Positions 38,101-48,800 are shown, numbered from the stretch's first letter. The stretch: DNA of 64,000 nt from Mactra quadrangularis (GCA_025267735.1 CM046303.1:18776403-18840402); one strand, 5' to 3'. A program made the numbers and translations. The notes: a model not told the origin generated them from the sequence alone.

Positions 38101-39409
38101 CAAACGACTATTACCAGCGTTCAAATTTAAGCGTATTCTTTCAACTTGCTCATTATTAGTGCGTATATTTTTTTGTTGGAGCAAATGGACTCGCATTTAA
38201 TTTGAATATTTATGAATGGATATCCATAAATAATGTATCATTTGATAGATGAGACAATGCCCTTTTCAAAAATATTAAGTTTATCGAAATCGGATGACAA
38301 GTAAGTAAATAGCATGCATTTGAACCTGTTACTTTCAAACATAGATAATGGTTAGGGACATAGATTAATCCCTGATAATGTCGGACAATGTACCACGTGT
38401 ATCGGTGGGCAGAGCATAGGTATTCTGGCGTAAGGTCAATTACATTTAATATATAATCTCCTCCAGACTTAGTCACAAGACTCGTAGGGTAAGGAGGCAC
38501 ATTTCATGAAGAAGATCAACAGATACTTATTGTATACCCTAGAAAAAGAGAGTTTATGTTCAGTAAATGTGCCTGAATACTTTAAAAATGAGCTTCAAAG
38601 GCTGCAGCCCCTGGACCCCTGGTCAGGGCTTTGCTCAGGACCCATGGGGGACACTTAAATACAACCCCTGGAACCCCAGTCTGCTCATTCATTTTCCAGC
38701 CCCCCTAACTTGACTTTTCCCCCCTCCGTAACTGGAAATACTGGATCCACCTATGCTTCAAGACATGACAACGAATGGGGCTATTTCAGCTTACGTATTC
38801 TTACAGTTATTGTATACAACTTTCTTTATTTTTGAGGTATCATTTCCTGTTCTAGTGTGTTTTTCTTTGTTGTTGTTTTTTTGTTTATATATATAGATGT
38901 TATCTATGTCTCTGGCCACACAGCATACGACACTACCACTTGGTTCAATGATAAATGTAGGCTTATAGGTCTTCTAAATAATGAGAAACAACTTGGGTGG
39001 ATTATATGTAATAAGTTAACACATACATGAGTCAAAATTGAGCTGACACACTCATAGTTTAGAGTCATTTTACAGAACAGTTTTCCAAACCAAACATGAA
39101 CGTGATAATGAGTATTACAAAGCACATTTTAAGTGGGGAAACAATCTATTACAATATACAGGACATTTATAAACAGTTAATATCTTTCACATTTACTTAG
39201 GCATCCTAGAGTACACAACAGAACACAAACTACAAGTAACGTCATCAATTTGGTTACGTGAACACATCGACCATTTTATCAACAAAAGTTAAAACATGAT
39301 AAAAACATTTATATCATCTATGACATTTACCTATTCTATAACTAGATAATATAGCTATGCTTAATGATCCAACTAACAACAAAGTCCAGGTCCAATTGAT
39401 CTTGATCAT
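17160..39409 (-). CDS. UBXN8: UBX domain-containing protein 8 (p97/VCP adaptor of the ER membrane)
   Basis: Seven minus-strand exons with matching phases: 39409-39331, 36757-36617, 32933-32854, 27829-27707, 24106-23966, 19238-19122, 17318-17160, total 279 aa (human about 270). Residues 6-26 and about 31-53 are hydrophobic (two membrane segments or a hairpin), followed by KPRSVS and a charged helix (about 74-125) containing DEELYRATGG, which parallels EERFYQMTGE in vertebrate UBXN8. The UBX domain covers about 189-279: VIIIVLRTPLD..RRFL, IFDYMTTLGYNQSYYTL, YPRQPL, SLEEL, TILHIAE. UBXN8 anchors p97/VCP at the ER for ERAD. The FPR loop that binds p97 reads YPR, a conservative change. The start is the only Met before the first membrane segment. 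Introns are 1.8-5.0 kb and filled with mobile elements. Head-to-head with MAT2A. Confidence 0.92.
17684..18010 (+). mobile_element. Decayed CAGGGGCGGAT-type MITE in UBXN8 intron 6
   Basis: Starts AAGGATGGATCCAGGATTTTT, has G-rich then C-rich arms (GGGAGGGGAGGGGG ... CACCCCCTCCCGC) and ends near ATGATTCCTGGCCC. The C-rich CCCCGTGACCC block is typical of this repeat type. Related ends at 13600-13757, 31421-31610 and 38590-38760. Confidence 0.4.
18381..18485 (+). mobile_element. tRNA-like SINE, family 4
   Basis: Degenerate A box (AGATCAGTTGCACGAGA), B box GGTTCGAGTCT, then GGCTGCAAATTTTTCTCACTC and TGTGACACATACATTG, which matches the 9062 and 33078 copies. Confidence 0.6.
18741..19029. mobile_element. 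MITE with CAGAGCCCCTAAAGTGACAT termini
   Basis: About 290-bp palindromic element. Left end CAGAGCCCCTAAAGTGACAT and onward (TTTAAAATACTTTTTTATTAT) is repeated as the reverse complement at the right end (ATGTCACTTTAGGGGCTCTG) for about 40 bp. The centre consists of TTATTTTGTTT/AAACAAAATAA words in both senses. No certain target duplication. UBXN8 intron 6, about 90 bp from exon 6. Confidence 0.85.
19205..19550 (-). repeat. 54-bp tandem array overlapping the UBXN8 exon 6 splice acceptor
   Basis: Five to six units; the most regular are two 54-bp copies starting TTGGAAGATTGATTTCCTAA near 19359 and 19413. Read on the minus strand each unit carries a TTT(C/T)AG/GAAATCAA.CTTCC block. This is the acceptor plus first bases of exon 6 (19238 downward), so the array grew from the intron-exon border. 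The unit next to exon 6 (about 19300-19330) keeps CTGTTTCAG/GAAATC intact. Confidence 0.85.
19551..23289. other. UBXN8 intron 5, distal part
   Basis: AT-rich intron. No exon or RNA gene recognised; open frames at 19564-19800, 20233-20436 and 21553-21798 have no recognisable domain. At about 22690-22760 a decayed TTAAGACCAC / CAGTA-type MITE relic is visible. Confidence 0.45.
23290..23370 (-). mobile_element. SINE family 3, fragment
   Basis: Contains the body block (reverse of CTGGTTATAGACAAGGAGCC) and part of the tail. UBXN8 intron 5. Confidence 0.6.
23640..23930 (+). mobile_element. tRNA-derived SINE, family 2, full copy
   Basis: Head with A box (GTCAGTTGGTAGCAC) and perfect B box GGTTCGATTCC at 23685-23695, then TTGTCAGTCACTGACCAAAG, TAGTTGGTTAACAGCTAA, GAGGAGTGAGTAGGTTG and the tail TGCTATGACGTTAAATCTAA. 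Sense-opposite to UBXN8, intron 5 (intron between exons 5 and 6). Confidence 0.85.
24604..26986. mobile_element. Non-autonomous DNA element with about 330-bp terminal inverted repeats
   Basis: 24604-24935 and 26986-26660 are inverted copies: both begin AGTAGGGTTGGGCAAAT, then AAACGGGTGTTTTTTATGGCC, GTTTTAGGTTCACTTTTTGC, AAAATGGCC.CCAAAATGG, CACCATAGCTTGTA.TATATC and end near ACAATATTTCAGCCA. The 1.7-kb core shows no long open frame. AAA flanks both ends, a possible 3-bp duplication. In UBXN8 intron 4. Divergence between arms is about 15-20% by eye, so an old insertion. Confidence 0.8.
26987..27706. other. UBXN8 intron 4, proximal part
   Basis: No gene seen. At 27050-27135 a patch rich in ATCG words (ATCGCGATATTG, AATATCGATAC) may be a decayed repeat. 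Confidence 0.35.
28240..28540 (+). mobile_element. tRNA-derived SINE, family 1, fullest copy
   Basis: tRNA-like head with A box (AGTCCAGTGGTAGGA) and B box (GTTCGAACCTC), a central CCTTGAGCATGAACTTTACC block, AATGGGTACCTGCGAGG, and a tail ending GAAACTTAGACTATAAAA. Sits in UBXN8 intron 3, opposite to the gene. Confidence 0.85.
28541..28908. other. UBXN8 intron 3, nothing recognised
   Basis: AT-rich, no repeat or exon recognised between the SINE at 28240-28540 and the MITE at 28909. Confidence 0.35.
28909..29179. mobile_element. MITE with perfect 30-bp terminal inverted repeats
   Basis: Left end TATAGCTCGTTTAGGATAAC then TTGAGACAAA; right end is its exact reverse complement (29150-29179). 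TA at both edges fits a Tc1/mariner-type TA target. 271 bp, non-coding. Identical ends suggest a fairly recent insertion. UBXN8 intron 3. Confidence 0.9.
29180..31159. other. UBXN8 intron 3, middle part
   Basis: AT-rich; a G-rich patch at 29360-29480 resembles degraded repeat. No exon or RNA gene recognised. Confidence 0.4.
31160..31320 (+). repeat. 24-27 bp minisatellite (ATGAATATATTAACCTTTTA)
   Basis: Five to six diverged units of TTTCATGAATATATTAACC with TTTTAT spacers. It produces an open frame with an HEYINLLF octapeptide repeat, which I regard as fortuitous. Confidence 0.75.
31421..31610 (+). mobile_element. CAGGGGCGGAT-type MITE relic
   Basis: Begins CAGGGGCGGATTAAATATTT, with G-rich left and C-rich right (CCCCATTACCCCCCCCCCTC) portions as in the copies at 13600 and 17684. 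Right terminus not clear. UBXN8 intron 3. Confidence 0.45.
31985..32285 (-). mobile_element. tRNA-derived SINE, family 3, full copy
   Basis: Element sense: head with A box (GATAGCGCAGTTGGTAGCGC) and B box GGTTCGAATCCC (32211-32222), body ...GGAGAAGTTTCCGGCC..., GAGTACTGGTTATAGACAAT and tail TGTTGATACGGCGTTAACTCC. The tail resembles family 2, suggesting shared LINE machinery. Spurious open frame 32078-32353 overlaps it. Confidence 0.85.
32985..33070 (-). mobile_element. SINE family 3, tail fragment
   Basis: Reverse of GTTAGGTGTGCTGGATGC, AAAATGTGTTGATATAGCG and TTAATCAGT. Directly followed by a family 4 SINE. Confidence 0.6.
33078..33250 (+). mobile_element. tRNA-like SINE, family 4, with poly(G) tract
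   Basis: AGTTCAACCTGGAGAGCAC head, a 14-G run at about 33127-33140 inside the tRNA-like variable region, B box GGTTCAATTCC, then TCTCACCCTGTGAATGTACAG. Part of the head is decayed. Confidence 0.6.
33668..33905 (-). mobile_element. tRNA-derived SINE, family 2, 3' part
   Basis: Reverse copy of the family 2 body and tail, ending (in element sense) GCGTTTAAACCCAATAAAC(AAAC)n. Head absent. UBXN8 intron 2. Confidence 0.75.
34705..34905 (+). mobile_element. AGGGCTTTTTTC MITE, decayed copy
   Basis: Same body as 41609-41816 (TATTTGGGGAAGGGGCCTGG, AACTCCAAATTTGGGG, AAGGCACCTGTAAATGGCCC), but the termini have mutated. UBXN8 intron 2. Confidence 0.8.
35486..35917 (+). mobile_element. CAGGGCTCGAATTTA MITE, copy 1, 5-bp target duplication CCATG
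   Basis: Starts CAGGGCTCGAATTTAAGCTC and ends TAAATTCGAGCCCTG. CCATG is duplicated at 35481-35485 and 35918-35922. Sub-terminal GCGAGTTGA words recur in both orientations. CAGGG ends with a 5-bp duplication fit a hAT5-type MITE. UBXN8 intron 2. Confidence 0.9.
36055..36225 (-). mobile_element. tRNA-derived SINE, family 1, 5' part
   Basis: Contains the head and central block in reverse orientation (CAGTGGTCCAGTGGTAGGAC, GGTTCAAACCC B box, TTGAGCAAGAAATTCACC). Tail missing. UBXN8 intron 2. Confidence 0.75.
37269..38441. mobile_element. 1.17-kb DNA element, 20-bp inverted repeats, internal duplication
   Basis: Ends AATTGACCTTACGCCAGAAT / ATTCTGGCGTAAGGTCAATT are perfect inverted repeats. Inside, about 37620-37960 and 37980-38330 are diverged direct copies (CCACCCCTTAACTTTTTATT; TTTTGTTGGAGCAAATG; ATGGATAT..ATAAA; TATCATTTGA). 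No protein. Left subterminal TTTTGTCCGACAT is mirrored by AATGTCGGACAA near the right end. UBXN8 intron 1. Confidence 0.85.
38590..38762 (-). mobile_element. C-rich MITE relic (GGATCCAGTATTTCC type)
   Basis: CAGCCCCTGGACCCCTGG, AACCCCAGTC and CCCCCCTCCGTAACTGG with ATACTGGATCC at the end resemble the CAGGGGCGGATCC family in reverse. UBXN8 intron 1. Confidence 0.4.
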
Positions 39410-39817
39410 GACGCAAATTCGTGCTAGAAATAATACACAGTATTGAAGATAAATTAACGTCGAAGTTCTACTTTCAGTTTGACTGGATTAGTCCACTTTT
39501 TATAGGTAACGCGCACTGAGTTTTTGTAATGGAATACATTGCACGCATTCTTTTCTGTTGTTATTTATTTAAAATAATAATTGGAATCGAATAAAAAAAT
39601 AAAGATAAAGCAAATAAGGGAGTAAATTCTTAAAATTGTTGGAAATATTGTAACTAAGTTTATTATAGTGATATTGCCTTCCCTTTTAGTGTTTTTTTCC
39701 AATCCGACTAATCAAAAATCTTGTAATAGTCACGTGATAAGCTATGCGTATAAATGGATTGAAAACGTACAAAACTGCCTCTTTTCCTTTAACAGTGTTA
39801 GCGGAAAGATATACACA
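39410..39817. promoter_or_regulatory. Bidirectional promoter interval UBXN8 / MAT2A
   Basis: The two start codons point away from each other across 408 bp, so both 5' UTRs and promoters must lie here or overlap. A perfect E-box TCACGTGA (CACGTG at 39731-39736, USF/MYC/TFE type) lies 82 bp before the MAT2A start, and CCAAT on the plus strand is at 39700-39704. A second CACGTG lies in MAT2A intron 1 at 40006-40011. No TATA box at a plausible distance was clear. Confidence 0.7.
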
Positions 39818-42800
39818 ATGACGGACGCGAATTTAGTCAACGGTGGTAGTCACCAACATTATCGAGAAATACACCATCATTATGCTGAAGAGTGTAGCCA
39901 GGATGACATTGGAACATTTTTGTTTACATCCGAGTCAGTGGGAGAAGGACATCCAGGTAATTTGCGCTTTTTTCATCCGATTTTCCTCACTGCAGATTTT
40001 TCGATCACGTGGTTTTGTTTATGTTCGGATTGAAAGACACACGTGTTAAACGTGATGCAATCGAGGAGTCATCGACGTGTTTACGTCAATTGATTTCTGA
40101 TGTAACGTTTGCTTTGTTTATTTTTGATATCATGTTATTGTTTGTTAACAATATGATGAAATTTGTTACTAATCGCATGAATAGCCTAAGCGGAAACCAA
40201 ACGATGGGCGGGTTGAAAATCAGATCACCGAGTCTAAGGTTTTATTGATCATATGTATGAATGCTTCTGTAGAGTTGATACTTCGTTTACGTGCTTGATT
40301 TTCGTACTAAGTTGACATAAACATGAATAATTTCCGCCACAATTAGCTGACAGCTGTAATTTTTGTGGATCTTTATGGCCTTTTTGTCTGATTTAGCATG
40401 AAATCAACACTGCTTTTCTTCAGTGAATAACCTGTCTTTTATATCTATATAGGCACTTATTCTTGTCCAATAAATTTTCTTACTTGTATTTTTTTTTCAC
40501 ATGAGACTCATTTATTCTCTTTTTTGTATGCACATCATCAAAGAAATGTCAAGTCTTGACAGTTGGATGAAAATGTAGACACAATCAAAATCACACTGTG
40601 TTTGTACTATGTTATACTCCCCAACTTATTAAAGGAATATTACTTACTTACTTTCAAATAATTTTATTCAACTTTATAATCTTATTCAACTGTCATTTGA
40701 GCATATATTTACCCTACTGATTTAACTTCTCACTACAGTATATCTGTTCTCACTATTGGTAAAATAGTATTGAAATCTGTAAAGTTAATGTATGCACCTC
40801 GGACAGTTCAATATATTTTACTCTCTCACAGGTACTGCTCGCAATACAATAGTGAATAGTTGTATTGATATGTCTCTCTGTATGCTGGGAAGGGTAATTA
40901 ATTGCTTTAAATATATATTGCATTTAATTGAGATGTACAAAAGTACTTAGTGACAAAGAAAGTCTTAATGTAATTTATCCAGTACAGTAAAGTTTCACTA
41001 TTATTTAAGACCACTTATGTTATTTCAAAATCATGCAATTTTTTACATTTATTAAGACCCAAATGCTTAATTTGTGAACAAAAGGGTCTCTATAATACTG
41101 TTTCGCTATTAAGACCCATCTTATTTTGCTGGTCTTAATAGCAGAACTTTACTGTACTACTGAGTGCACTGGATTAGTCACTAGTCCTAAGTTTGAGATA
41201 ATCTTGTGGCAAAATGCTACTAATGGGGTAGAGTAGGCATAGTACAATCTTAGTCTGATAGTTATCTGTTTTGTTTATTTTCTTGTTGGATGTGGTACTG
41301 TGTTTTTATTTGTATGTATGCTTAGTAGATAGGATTAAGTAAGAATTAGAAAACCGATCAAATAAACACATGTTTCATTGTCATGCTAATCTGGTATCAC
41401 AGAACTTGTAACAACTGCGACAAATAGCTCTATGATATTATGATCATTTCTAAAACTTTCCTTTGATCCTCTAGTCAATAGTTATTTTGGTAATTCTTTA
41501 GTTAAAGGCTTCCAAAAATGATACAATGGGTCAGTATATAGCATTATTCATGAATGAAGAAAATAGTATTATTGTCAGTAGGCTTAAACCAACAAAGGGC
41601 CTTATAAGCAGGGCTTTTTTTCATTGTTTGGGGAAGGGGTCTGGGGCCTTTTTTTATATAGAACATTTGGGGAAATTTTATAGCAATTTCATAGGGAGGG
41701 GAACAAAAAATCCAAGTTAAACTCCAAATTTGGGGAAAACTGCATGATTTTAAAGAAATTTCTTGAGGGGAAGGCGCCTGTAAACGGCCCCTGTTATATA
41801 AGGAAAAAAAGCCCTGATAAGGGAACTACCTTGATTTAGAAGTTTTTTCGTTTAAAATCAGATCTGCTCATATTGAATTATTTATTTGAAGCATTTCCTA
41901 TCTTATTTTTTCTATACATATAATTTATCAGTATAATTGTTTACCTTGGACATTAACCTGTTGATCAGATAAATTTCTGACAGCATGTTTGATGATTATG
42001 TCTATAAATATAGTTATAATATAGATGAACATGTTTGTTGTCAATGTTTTTGTAGTATGATTTGGGTTTTATTGCTTCATTTTAGTATTTGTTGCTGGGT
42101 GGAGAACATAATCTCAATCTGCCTTAAACATTAGAAAATGGACCATGAATACCATCCCAACGAAGTTACAGTCTGTTTTGTGAATTAAGAATGCATGTGG
42201 TCTTAATTATTAATAATTTTTATGTAATTGAAAATAGTTTTTCAGGGTTTTTGCTCAAGATTAAAATGGCGGTGTATTGGCAGTTCTAATTTTGTTGCAT
42301 TAAATGTTGTTTTGATCAGGTTAAATTTTCCATATCATTGGATAAAATGTTCTGTGCAAAATTTTGTAGTCATCACAATATTCCAGCTTTAGTGAGCTGA
42401 TGTTTTTTGGTGTTTACTAATATATAATATATGAATGTATACATTACATTATTATGGTTATCATGTTGAAGTTGATATAAAGCTTATTCTGAAGAGATCT
42501 ATATACTTCAATTTCAGTACTTCACTTAAATTCCAAAGCATTTGACAAATCTGGAAACTTTATTAATATCAATACAGGAGATATGTTCACTTTGTAGGCC
42601 TACTGAATAGCTTTTATCTAAAATTTAATCACTGTTATTTTGAAATGCTTTTAGTTTTGCTTTGTTTTGCTTATCATCATTAAGTATAGCTGAGACTACA
42701 AACAATAGCATAGAAACTATTTTATAGAAAAAATTACAACAAACATGGTTTTGGATGCTTAAGGATGTCAGATGCTGAATCTTTTAAATGTGCAGCATTC

Positions 42801-45800
42801 ATGAAATTTGTTTTCATTTTATCACAAACCAAACAAATATAATTATCGAAATAATGATTCCACAAAAATAATCATCAAACTTCAATAATTGTCATAAAAT
42901 TTTTCTTTGTCTCAAAACTTTTTGTGTTTTGGTGGGTACCGTATGTTTGGGTGTTTGTGTACCTCCATGTTTTGACCTTGATCTGACATTAAAGTTCCTC
43001 AGTCTGATGGGTTATGTTGATGACATGGCTATTTCATGACAGAGTAATTACCATGGCAAGTAATATCTGTACATACTTGATTATTTTGTTTCAGACAAAA
43101 TCTGTGATCAGGTCAGTGATGCCATACTTGATGCACATTTGAGAGAAGATCCAGAGGCTAAAGTGGCTTGTGAAACAGTAGCTAAAACTGGCATGATTCT
43201 TTGCTGTGGAGAAATTTCATCAAAAGCTAAAGTTGATTACCAAAGAATCATCAGAAATACCATCAAACAGATAGGATATGACGACTCAAGCAAAGGTATT
43301 GTATACCATTTACTAACATTGACTGCGTCAGTGTTTGTGGTTCTTATAGAACTGAACAAACCTAAGTGCTATAGACTAAATTTACTTTCAAAACTATTTA
43401 ATGTAGTAAAATTAAATCATGGTAGTATAAAAGTATTGTAGAAAATGCTTTCTCTGTGGTCCCTTACTTATGTAGAAATCTGTTGGGAGCAAGACACAAC
43501 TTTCGTTATGAAGCTTTGATCTCTAGTTTTTAAATTTTATTACTGTAAACCCTGATCTGTCTAAAGTGTGCTTTCCTATAAACTTAGTGTTCTAATCTAC
43601 CAAAACCTGATAGTGACTGTCACTATTTGTTGACTAGACTACAACAAGATAGGTGAGAAAGGAGACCCACAACCTATATATTGTCCTTACTTGTTTATCA
43701 TACCTGCCAGTACTATCTTTATGGTGGTAAATAGGACCTTGCTGAAACCTGTTTCAGCTGGATCAAATTGTACTGTTGCTCTTAAAAATGCGGTTAGACA
43801 GTTTGCATACAAACCCAACTAATATGAAGAACTGTGAATTCCTTTCTATATTGTGTATGGCAACTTACAAAGATTCACTTTGAATGCCATTCAAAATTTA
43901 TTTACTCTCAAAACTGGTGAGATAGTTCTAGTGAGCTTACATTGAGGCTTGTTTCATTATTTGCAAACAATTTACTAATTCAGGGCTCGAATTTAACAAA
44001 AAATTGGACTCGCAACTTTGCGAGTTGATTTTATTTCAACTCGCTAAATGAAAATAATCACTCCCATTTTTTTTGTGGGATAGACAAAAATACCCCACCA
44101 TGTTTTTTTGTGAATCTTTAATTAATACCATCAATCTATCTGGCCGTTTCAATGCTGTTTTTGAGCCTTATTAATTTTGACAGTAAAATTTTTGCATCAA
44201 TTTCAGCTCGAGAAAATTTGCGAGTTAAAATGAAAGTTACTCGCAATTTTCAGAATCCACTCGCATTTTGCGAGTAAGCGAGCTTAAATTCGAGCCCTGT
44301 AATTTTCGGTTCAAGAGTACTTGTATCTTTATATTAAACGCCCAAGTCCTTGACTGTGTTGTTCATGGTTTGCAGTCTAGCTCAGGTTGATGACCCTATC
44401 TATCATGTTGAGGTCAAGAGTTTAAAAATGGTCGATTTCAAGCCTTGAGAACTAGACCTAAATGAGTCTCTCATGTTAAGAAAATTACATACGTCGACTT
44501 ACACCTTGACCGAGTACAAACTTGAAGGTAAACTGTATTATGTAATTGTAAACTATGGACTGTAGTGTTGTATATATCTTTCATAGTGATTCATGAATTT
44601 GTAAATTGGTTGTTACTAAGTATAGAATTGATAGCACTCAGTGTAAACATTGAAGACAAGATAACTGAATTTAGTGAAATTTGGAATACCTTGACCTGAA
44701 AATTCGGTTTGACAAATAGTTGAAAAATTTGATTTATCAACCCATTAAGTCGGTAACATTGATGTTTTTCTTACCTAAATAGTTTAATCTCCAGTGTAGT
44801 GCACTCTAAAAGTTTCTTTTTGGTTTTTTTGTCATTTCATCTTGACCTGATTTTTTGGGTCCTGGTACATAGGATTGACTGACTTTTTTACTACCCTCAT
44901 TAGAACCATGTTTAAAATGAAACGATCATTGACCCAATAATAAACTTTTTGAAAGTAGTTCACATGCTTTTCCTTTAGCTTTTTGATTTGTCAGTTGAAT
45001 TGAAAGTTTTGTGGGAAACTATTTTAAGCTCAGAAAAACAAAGAGCCTAGAGGAATATTGCTACGCTTTTTTCTTATATAACAGAGGCTTTTAGTGTTTA
45101 CAGGCGCCTTCCCCTCCTAAAATTTCATTAAAATCATAAAGTTTTCCCATAATTTGAAGTTTACCTCGGATCTTTGTTCCCTTATTTATGAAATTGCAAT
45201 AAGATTTCCCATAAAGAAAGCCCTAAGCCCCTTCCCGAAATACTGAAAAAAGCCTTGATAGCCAAGCAACTATCATGACTTTCTACTCCCAGCCTAACTA
45301 TTGAAAAACCCTGAATTCACAACATATACAGTATTACTATTGAGACCTGCATTGTAATGAGATTATATTATTTATTTTCAGGATTTGATTATAAGACATG
45401 TAATGTACTAATAGCTTTAGAAGAACAAAGTCCAGATATAGCACAAGGTGTACATGTTGACAGAAATGAAGACGATATTGGGGCTGGTGACCAGGTAATA
45501 TATGTGGTTTATAAAACAGTACATTTATCACTACCATACCTTCTTGTTTGGCTCTTGTCAATTTTCTTGATTACATCAGAATTATTGATCACAAATACTT
45601 TGCAGTTGAGGCTTGAATCTACTTTATTTTTTAAACCGTCTTATCCTTAGTTTTCACCAGCACTTAATCAATGATCTATATAATTTTTTATGTATGTTGA
45701 AATGAGCCATAACCAACTAGTCTGGTTTCATGAAAAGCAATTTCAAAACTTCCTTTGGTCAGACTTATCTATAAATTGTACCAGTACAGGGATTTGGCTT

Positions 45801-48800
45801 GTATGTTAAGACTAAGGAACTACTGGCAATATTTTTGTCCATGTTTCATGGATAAAAAGTTATTTCATAAAGTTGTTATTATGTTTGATATGTTTATTAT
45901 CTAGATGTATGTATATTTCAGGGTTTAATGTTTGGTTATGCTACAGATGAAACAGAAGAATGTATGCCACTTACAGTTGTATTATCACACCAATTAAATG
46001 CTAAAATAGCACAATTAAGACGATCAGGAGACCTAGCATGGGCAAGACCAGATTCTAAAACACAGGTTTGTATAACCAGGGGTTGCGAAAGTGATAAAAA
46101 ACTGCCAGTCATCCGGTCTGGCATTTACTAAAAATTGCCAGTCCGGAAACAGTTCTGCCAGTCCGAAAAAAAAACAACAATTTTTTCTTTAACTACTGTC
46201 CGACAGCAAACATCAGGGATATTCCTAGGTCATATTTTCAGTGAGAGATTTCCTCCCATTCACAAGTAAATTATAAGTTTTTTCTGATTACAGTGGAAGA
46301 AATTCTCCGATTGGCCAAACAAAAAACCTGAGAATTTTCATTGTGGCATCAAAATTCAAAATTTCTCAAATCATATCTATAAAAAGATTTTAACCCTTCA
46401 ACCAATAATATACCCCGTTTGTGATTCTACATGATGTAACATACCAATTTTACTAATCCGGATTACAAATTTGACAGGAATATTCCTAGGACGTGATTTC
46501 CGCGATTTCCCGCACTAAAACGGCAAAAATCGCATTAAAAGTTCTTAAATGCGAGAAAATATCGCACCACTTTTCTAGACGCTATTTGGCGTCTAAAATT
46601 ATCAATAAAATCGTGAAACTGTTTGACAAAAGAGTTTGAAATCGGCGGAAAAGAGTTAAACAAATTTTCATAGTATACTAAAATTAAATTCCCTAATTGA
46701 TCGTCGATTGTTAATTCAGATATGAGTTGTGAAAAATAAGACCGCCCACGGCGATTACAAGCTAATTACATGTCAATTAAACTTAATTGTCGGTCACACG
46801 CTGGGAGATTAACTCGCCGACAAAAGTATGTAGTTGTACATGTATTGACAAATACCGCCAATTTACGTAATCTAATGTTAAATATTTAACCAATAATCAT
46901 CAATGTTTTAATAGATATAATTTTTATTGCAGATCAGAGTCATTCAACTTTGCTTATCAATTTCATATCTAACTTCCATCTTGATTGAAAGGCTTATTGT
47001 TTTTATGCTTTCATCCTAATTTAACAAACGATGCTACATGATACGACATTAAAGTTCAAATTTTCTGGTTGTAATTCTTTAATTTTCAAAAAATATAGAT
47101 AATTATAAAATATTATCCAAAATTTCGCGAAATTTGGTCATCAAACAACGGCGCAATACGAATTTTAACTCTTGGGCGTAACACACCTGCATCAAGTTAT
47201 GCATGAGTTATCGTTCGTGACCGGAATCGGTATGACGTCATCGTAGTCCTACATCCTGAAAGCGGTTATTAGAAACACAGGTGCAAGATACTATGTTTCC
47301 CAATTATAGAATATATAGAGAAGATATAGATCGATTTTCTTCAAATAAAAAGTATTTTATGTAGAATAATCCTTTCTAGGTCGAATAGCGAAAGAATTTT
47401 GACAATTGTGCATTATTTGTGAATGTGGTGATTATGACCGTGAAACAGGTGTTAGAGACTTTTTTGAGAGTATAAGTATATATTATAGTAAGGAAAATTT
47501 GTGTCTTGTGCTTGTAATTAGAAATAAATGCTAATTAAATAATTGCTATTTACAACTTAGTTTGTAATTCTTTCATGATATCAATTTAAGTAAATTTGAA
47601 GTATTAGTTCGGAGCCCATATTCTTATGAAGATGAGAATTTATTACTTACCGTTGATCATGGTGTTTCAGATTTCTTCAGCACCAGTTTTGAATTATTAT
47701 CACAGAATGTTAAAACATTAATTCCGATGCAACTTATGTTTTTAAAAAAACTTTACACTGTAATGGTTTATAAGAATTTCATCTTTGTCCGAGGGACTGC
47801 ACTCACAGTGGTTTCAAATAGATTAAGATAACTTGTTCAAAACGACGACAACTCGGCGACGAAGTAAATAATTTCAAATCGTATCTTCATCGTGTTTCGA
47901 ATAGTCCTTAATAATTCCCTTTGTTGTATTTATATGTTTTTCCGTAATTCCATATTTTTAACTTGTTTCCGCGGACGCGCCGTTAAGATAAATCCCCCAA
48001 CATCGCCGAGCGCCTTAAAATAAAATGACTTGCTCGTGGCGCTAATAACGTAATTCTCTCGGACGAATATAGGTAACTTAGGCATATGCGAACGTAGTCA
48101 CGCGTGTAAACATAACTTGGCGACTCCAAATCGAATTTATGACATCCTTTGTCGGCGAGTTAATCTCCCAGCGTGTGACCGATAATTAAATTAATTGACA
48201 TGTAATTAGCATGTAATCGCCGTGGGCGGTCTTATTTTTCACAACTCATATCTTGATTAACAATCGACGATCAATTAGGGAATTTAATTTTAGTATACTA
48301 TGAAAATTTGTTTAACTCTTTTTCGCCGATTTCAAACTTTTTTCAAACAGTGTCACGATTTTATTGATAATTTTAGACGCCCAAAAGCGTCTAGAAAAGT
48401 GGTGCGATATTTTCTCGCATTTAAAAACTTTTAATGCGATTTTTGCCGTTTTAGTGCGAGAAATCGCGCCCTAGGAATATTCTGGTTCACACTGATTGGG
48501 CTTGGTATGATTTCGAATCGAAGTATGGTACGAATTATCGGCGAAAAATGTCGTGAGAAAAAACGCCGGTCGGCCGGACCGACGGCTCGATCAAACTGCC
48601 GGACCGAAACGAATTTTTGCCGGACATGACCGGCGGTCCGGCATTTTCGCAACCCCTGGTATAACTAAGTATGATTTGCTTGTATGATAATGATATTTAC
48701 ATTTTACAGACTTATTTGATAGATATTTGCTGATAAAAGGGTAGCTTGAAAATGCATTTTGTTTTTGTCTGAAAATAGAAATGGATTCTTAAGAAAAAGT

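Noticed and set aside
39668..39817. N-terminal extension of MAT2A from an upstream frame
   Set aside because: The upstream frame is open but lacks an ATG; the first ATG is at 39818, and the peptide has no similarity to MAT proteins.
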